This document shows, piece after piece, positions 45,953 to 64,000 of a stretch of 64,000 nucleotides of DNA. Under the pieces are notes generated by a model, which did no database searches, was not told the origin of the DNA, and saw nothing but the letters and a program-made list of their open reading frames with translations. Position 1 is the stretch's first letter, and every line of letters starts with the position of its first letter. The position numbers were made by a program, and so were the translations under genes. This DNA comes from Plumapathes pennacea (lineage: Eukaryota; Cnidaria; Anthozoa; Antipatharia; Myriopathidae): assembly GCA_964036295.1 (NCBI GenBank), contig OZ038467.1, positions 3,601,501 through 3,665,500 of the forward strand. Direction: 5' to 3'.

Positions 45953-46744
45953 CATTTTTTAGGATGGTGGGACGCCACTAATGTATGCATCACATAATGG
46001 ACATCCACAAGTCGTGAAGTTACTGTTAGGTACGTCGCAACACAAAATGTTTAGCAGTGATGTTCCGGAATGACAACCTGTTCTCGAATTTGCAACCAGT
46101 ATACAAACCAGGGTGATTTGTAAGGGAATTTCGTTGATGTGGATCTCTTGCCAGTTCGCTGACCGTGTACGCAGAATTTAGTTTGGATGCAGTGCAGTGT
46201 GGTACTCACTCCTTCGTTTTGTATTAGAACATGGAGCCGACCTGACAGCGAAAAATAACGGAGGTCACACTGCACTCAGCCTTTCTTACGGACTGGGAAA
46301 CAAGAGTGGTAGGTGTTGGCACAGTCATCTTTATATTTCTTTTGCGTTTTACTTACCCTCAGGTAAACTTCATTGTTTCGATGTTTTCCAGAAAGATGTA
46401 CAGTGAACTCTGTCTGAGGCAGATACCCCCGGGATTAGCATTTAGTGTCCGCCTTAGAGAGGTGTCCGGTTAAGAGAGTTGACTGTGCAGTTATACCAAG
46501 TTTAGCGCTGTTTTAACCCAAATATTACTAAATGTAGTAACTTGGCAAATCTGAACATACGCAACACTGTTACGCTGTTCTTGAATCTACACCGCACCCA
46601 GCCATTCTTTTGGCCCTTTCTTCCACATTGCTTGCATGGAATGCGCGCGACGTTGCTTTCTTATACTTCACTGTGCGTCTTTTTATTTTTCCAGTTCAGA
46701 GAGTGCTTGAAGACTACTTGCAGTCCATTTTAGAGGCCGGCTGA
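42870..46744 (+). CDS. RFXANK-like: RFXANK/ANKRA2-like ankyrin-repeat protein
   Basis: In vertebrates RFXANK is the ankyrin subunit of the RFX transcription complex; ANKRA2 is a paralogue binding PxLPxI peptides in megalin, HDACs and RFX7. Exons: 42870-42966, 43511-43587, 43927-43984, 44304-44369, 44701-44768, 45624-45779, 45963-46029, 46228-46308, 46695-46744; 239 aa in phase. Residues 1-77 are low complexity with acidic and Pro/Ser parts. Ankyrin repeats follow from about 80: LHFLAAQGEVARL, KTGLTPLAWAAAHRQ, NGETALSFAVCQGQMDVVELLL, DGGTPLMYASHNGHPQVVKLLL and NGGHTALSLSYGLGNKSVQ. The order and the end (GNKSVQRVLEDYLQSIL, like GYRSVQQVIESHLLKLL) match this family and not generic ankyrins. RFXANK and ANKRA2 cannot be separated by eye; a single pre-duplication gene is plausible. 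Confidence 0.87.
44071..44153. mobile_element. Foldback MITE, family B copy 2
   Basis: 83 bp with CTGCAATCAGG at the left and CCTGATTGCAG at the right, and CCTTCCC/GGGAAGG inside. It has the same ends as 23836-23986 but a shorter hairpin. Confidence 0.65.
44567..44631. mobile_element. Short palindromic MITE
   Basis: AACCTTGTTCCCAGGCTCTTT is mirrored by AAGAGCCTGGGAACGAGGTT, 65 bp in all, in an intron of the RFXANK-like gene. Confidence 0.7.
45083..45526. mobile_element. pogo/Tigger-like MITE carrying a minisatellite
   Basis: Bounded by TACAGTAGAA at the left and TTCCACTGTA at the right, i.e. CAGT-type ends next to TA, as for pogo/Tigger members of Tc1/mariner. It contains a GGCCGTAATAACG repeat (about 45415-45520). 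No transposase frame. Confidence 0.6.
45415..45520. repeat. GGCCGTAATAACG minisatellite
   Basis: Six units of CCGTAATAACG(A/G)GG(T)GG with 17-20 bp period, at the right end of the preceding element. Confidence 0.85.
45927..45955. repeat. Poly-T tract before an RFXANK-like exon
   Basis: Long T run interrupted by one C directly upstream of the acceptor at 45962; it serves as the polypyrimidine tract. Confidence 0.85.
46399..46488. mobile_element. pogo/Tigger-like MITE, short copy
   Basis: TACAGTGAACTCTGTCTGAGG at the left; GTGTCCGGTTAAGAGAGTTGACTGTG at the right (final TA now TG), with GTGTCCGCCTTAGAGAGG inside. Same family as 47300-47489 and 49548-49746. Confidence 0.6.
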
Positions 46745-47299
46745 CCTGTCTCTGACGCAAAGCAGAAAGAAACATCACGACAATCGCAATCAAAGAGCGT
46801 GGAGAAAAATAATGGCAAACGGCGATTCTTACATGAAGTGTAAAATGAACAGAGCGGCAAATGCATGGAGCATGGAGAGAAACAACGGTATTGGACTAAC
46901 TAGTATTTGAAACAACTTTACGGGTCTGCAAGGTTGCGCCCACAGCTTGGCGAGCCATACTACAATTAAATTTCAGTTTTGAGCTGCTTTCGGCCTTGTG
47001 GACACACTCGCACTACATCAAGTTTCAAAGTTTATTTTTTTTACAGAACTGGTTTGAGTGCGGTGAGCTCTTACTGGTTTTTACAAGCCCCGCAAGCCCA
47101 AGGAAAAGGAAAAATCCTTCTACTTGCATCGAGCCGGTTCCACTGTGAAGTGAGGACTCTTGTGATTGCGTCGCTCGTGAAAAGAACGCTTCATCTTGAA
47201 AGCCGTCAAGATGGCATGCGCGCGCAACCTTATGAAAATGTACACAGGACAGAAAGAAAAGAAGGATAAAATAAAAAGGATCAAGAAATTAAGTTCTTG

Positions 47300-47489
47300 T
47301 ACAGTTGAAGCTCTCTGGGCGGACACTCACGTAAGCGGACAGCTCTACTTGCGGACGCCTCTACGAAACCCCGTTTAAACTCCAGCTCAGTTAAACTCTG
47401 TATTTACACATTCTCGTTAGCGGACAGTTCCAGTTACGGACACTTTATCGGTTTCCCAAGGTGTCCGCTTACGGGAGCTTCCAACTGTA
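47300..47489. mobile_element. pogo/Tigger-like MITE, complete copy
   Basis: Flanked by TA on each side. The ends CAGTTGAAGCTCTCTGGGCG and the complement of GGGAGCTTCCAACTG form inverted repeats, followed by GCGGACAC/GTGTCCGC. About 190 bp, non-coding. Confidence 0.72.
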
Positions 47490-47750
47490 TTTCTTCTGTT
47501 TTGGTTTTAACCACTGACGGGACTGTGAAGTTGTAGATAAGTAATTAGCAATGCATTTTGGGATCAGTAACTCCTGCTTTTTAGATAAAAGTAGAAGAGG
47601 ATTGGAAGCTACTTTTGCAGCATTTGAATAGTGCTTGAATACATGTTCCGCCAATCGGCAACAAACTCGAACCCTCACTGATCACATTGGATCCTGCATG
47701 AGCCCCTGGGCAAGCCGCTGCACAGACCGCAAAACAGACAATGAACCCAG

Positions 47751-47756
47751 TTTATT
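47751..47756 (-). terminator. Candidate SPT6 polyadenylation signal
   Basis: AATAAA on the minus strand, 273 bp after the SPT6 stop codon. Confidence 0.5.
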
Positions 47757-48028
47757 GATAATGAAACGAAGCGTCAAAAGTGACATTGGACGAATACTGA
47801 ATGCGCAACGCATCACGGGACATTCTCTTACCTCGGGTGCTACCGTTCCCTCAACTTTTTTCATTATCTTTCCAGAGACATTACACTGTGATGAGAGCCT
47901 GATCAAACAATCGATTCTCGCTACATCAAATATACATTTTCGTTTCGAATGGTCAGGAGAAAGTGTACTGGGAGAGTAATTGCATAATACTCCTCTTCCC
48001 GCTTCTGCGGCGGCCATTGTTGTTGCTG

Positions 48029-63894
<15,866 letters not shown>

Positions 63895-64000
63895 TGCAAA
63901 AAAGGAGAGAAGGCGAGGAGGAAGGTCAAAATGAAACGGTAAGGAATGTCGACACAGTTGAAAACAAAATGGTTGCTGCTCACTGTACTGCAGAGCGGAG

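Larger units (their letters stand above)
46745..48028. other. Convergent intergenic region, RFXANK-like / SPT6
   Basis: Contains a pogo/Tigger-like MITE at 47300-47489 and a minus-strand AATAAA for SPT6. The missing SPT6 C-terminal sequence was looked for here and not seen. Confidence 0.55.

Overview
This window looks like nuclear DNA from an animal, most likely a cnidarian such as a stony coral or other anthozoan. Seven complete animal-type genes and one partial gene are broken into many short exons with GT-AG introns. The spacers and introns are AT-rich and full of small foldback (MITE-like) elements, microsatellites and minisatellites. The proteins are close to vertebrate orthologues, and no bacterial operon structure is present. 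The species assignment is inference from gene structure and repeat style.

Layout, left to right. (1) 415-2070, minus: 5' part of a class I fructose-bisphosphate aldolase, cut by the window edge. (2) 2817-7592, plus: RMND1 (mitochondrial DUF155 protein), 12 exons. (3) 7593-11381: intergenic, holding a 1.57-kb Merlin-type DNA transposon with a 9-bp target duplication, 11-bp repeat arrays and a truncated transposase. (4) 11382-16073, plus: proline/hydroxyproline dehydrogenase, PRODH2-like, 10 exons. (5) 18161-20562, minus: geminin, 7 exons. (6) 22214-27374, minus, with a non-coding first exon near 30000: endosomal syntaxin-7/12-like Qa-SNARE. (7) 30538-31924, plus: stathmin-domain protein like STMND1. 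(8) 33831-42378, minus: TM9SF4, 23 exons. (9) 42870-46744, plus: RFXANK/ANKRA2-like ankyrin protein, 9 exons. (10) 48029-63894, minus: transcription elongation factor SPT6 (SUPT6H), 30 exons.

The genes do not form one pathway: they cover glycolysis, mitochondrial translation, proline catabolism, replication licensing, endosomal fusion, microtubule regulation, membrane trafficking and transcription. Three neighbouring pairs are head to head with short gaps (aldolase/RMND1, syntaxin/stathmin-like, TM9SF4/RFXANK-like), suggesting shared bidirectional promoters.

The accessory content is the unusual part. Besides the Merlin element there are pogo/Tigger-like TA-flanked MITEs clustered at 45-50 kb, a 1.1-kb inverted repeat at 28.7-29.8 kb, several MITE families present as two or more copies, an interstitial telomere tract bounded by an inverted repeat in an SPT6 intron, and a TGA microsatellite of about 0.4 kb. 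Exon borders were set by hand from splice consensus, unbroken reading phase and remembered family conservation; no alignment or search was run.
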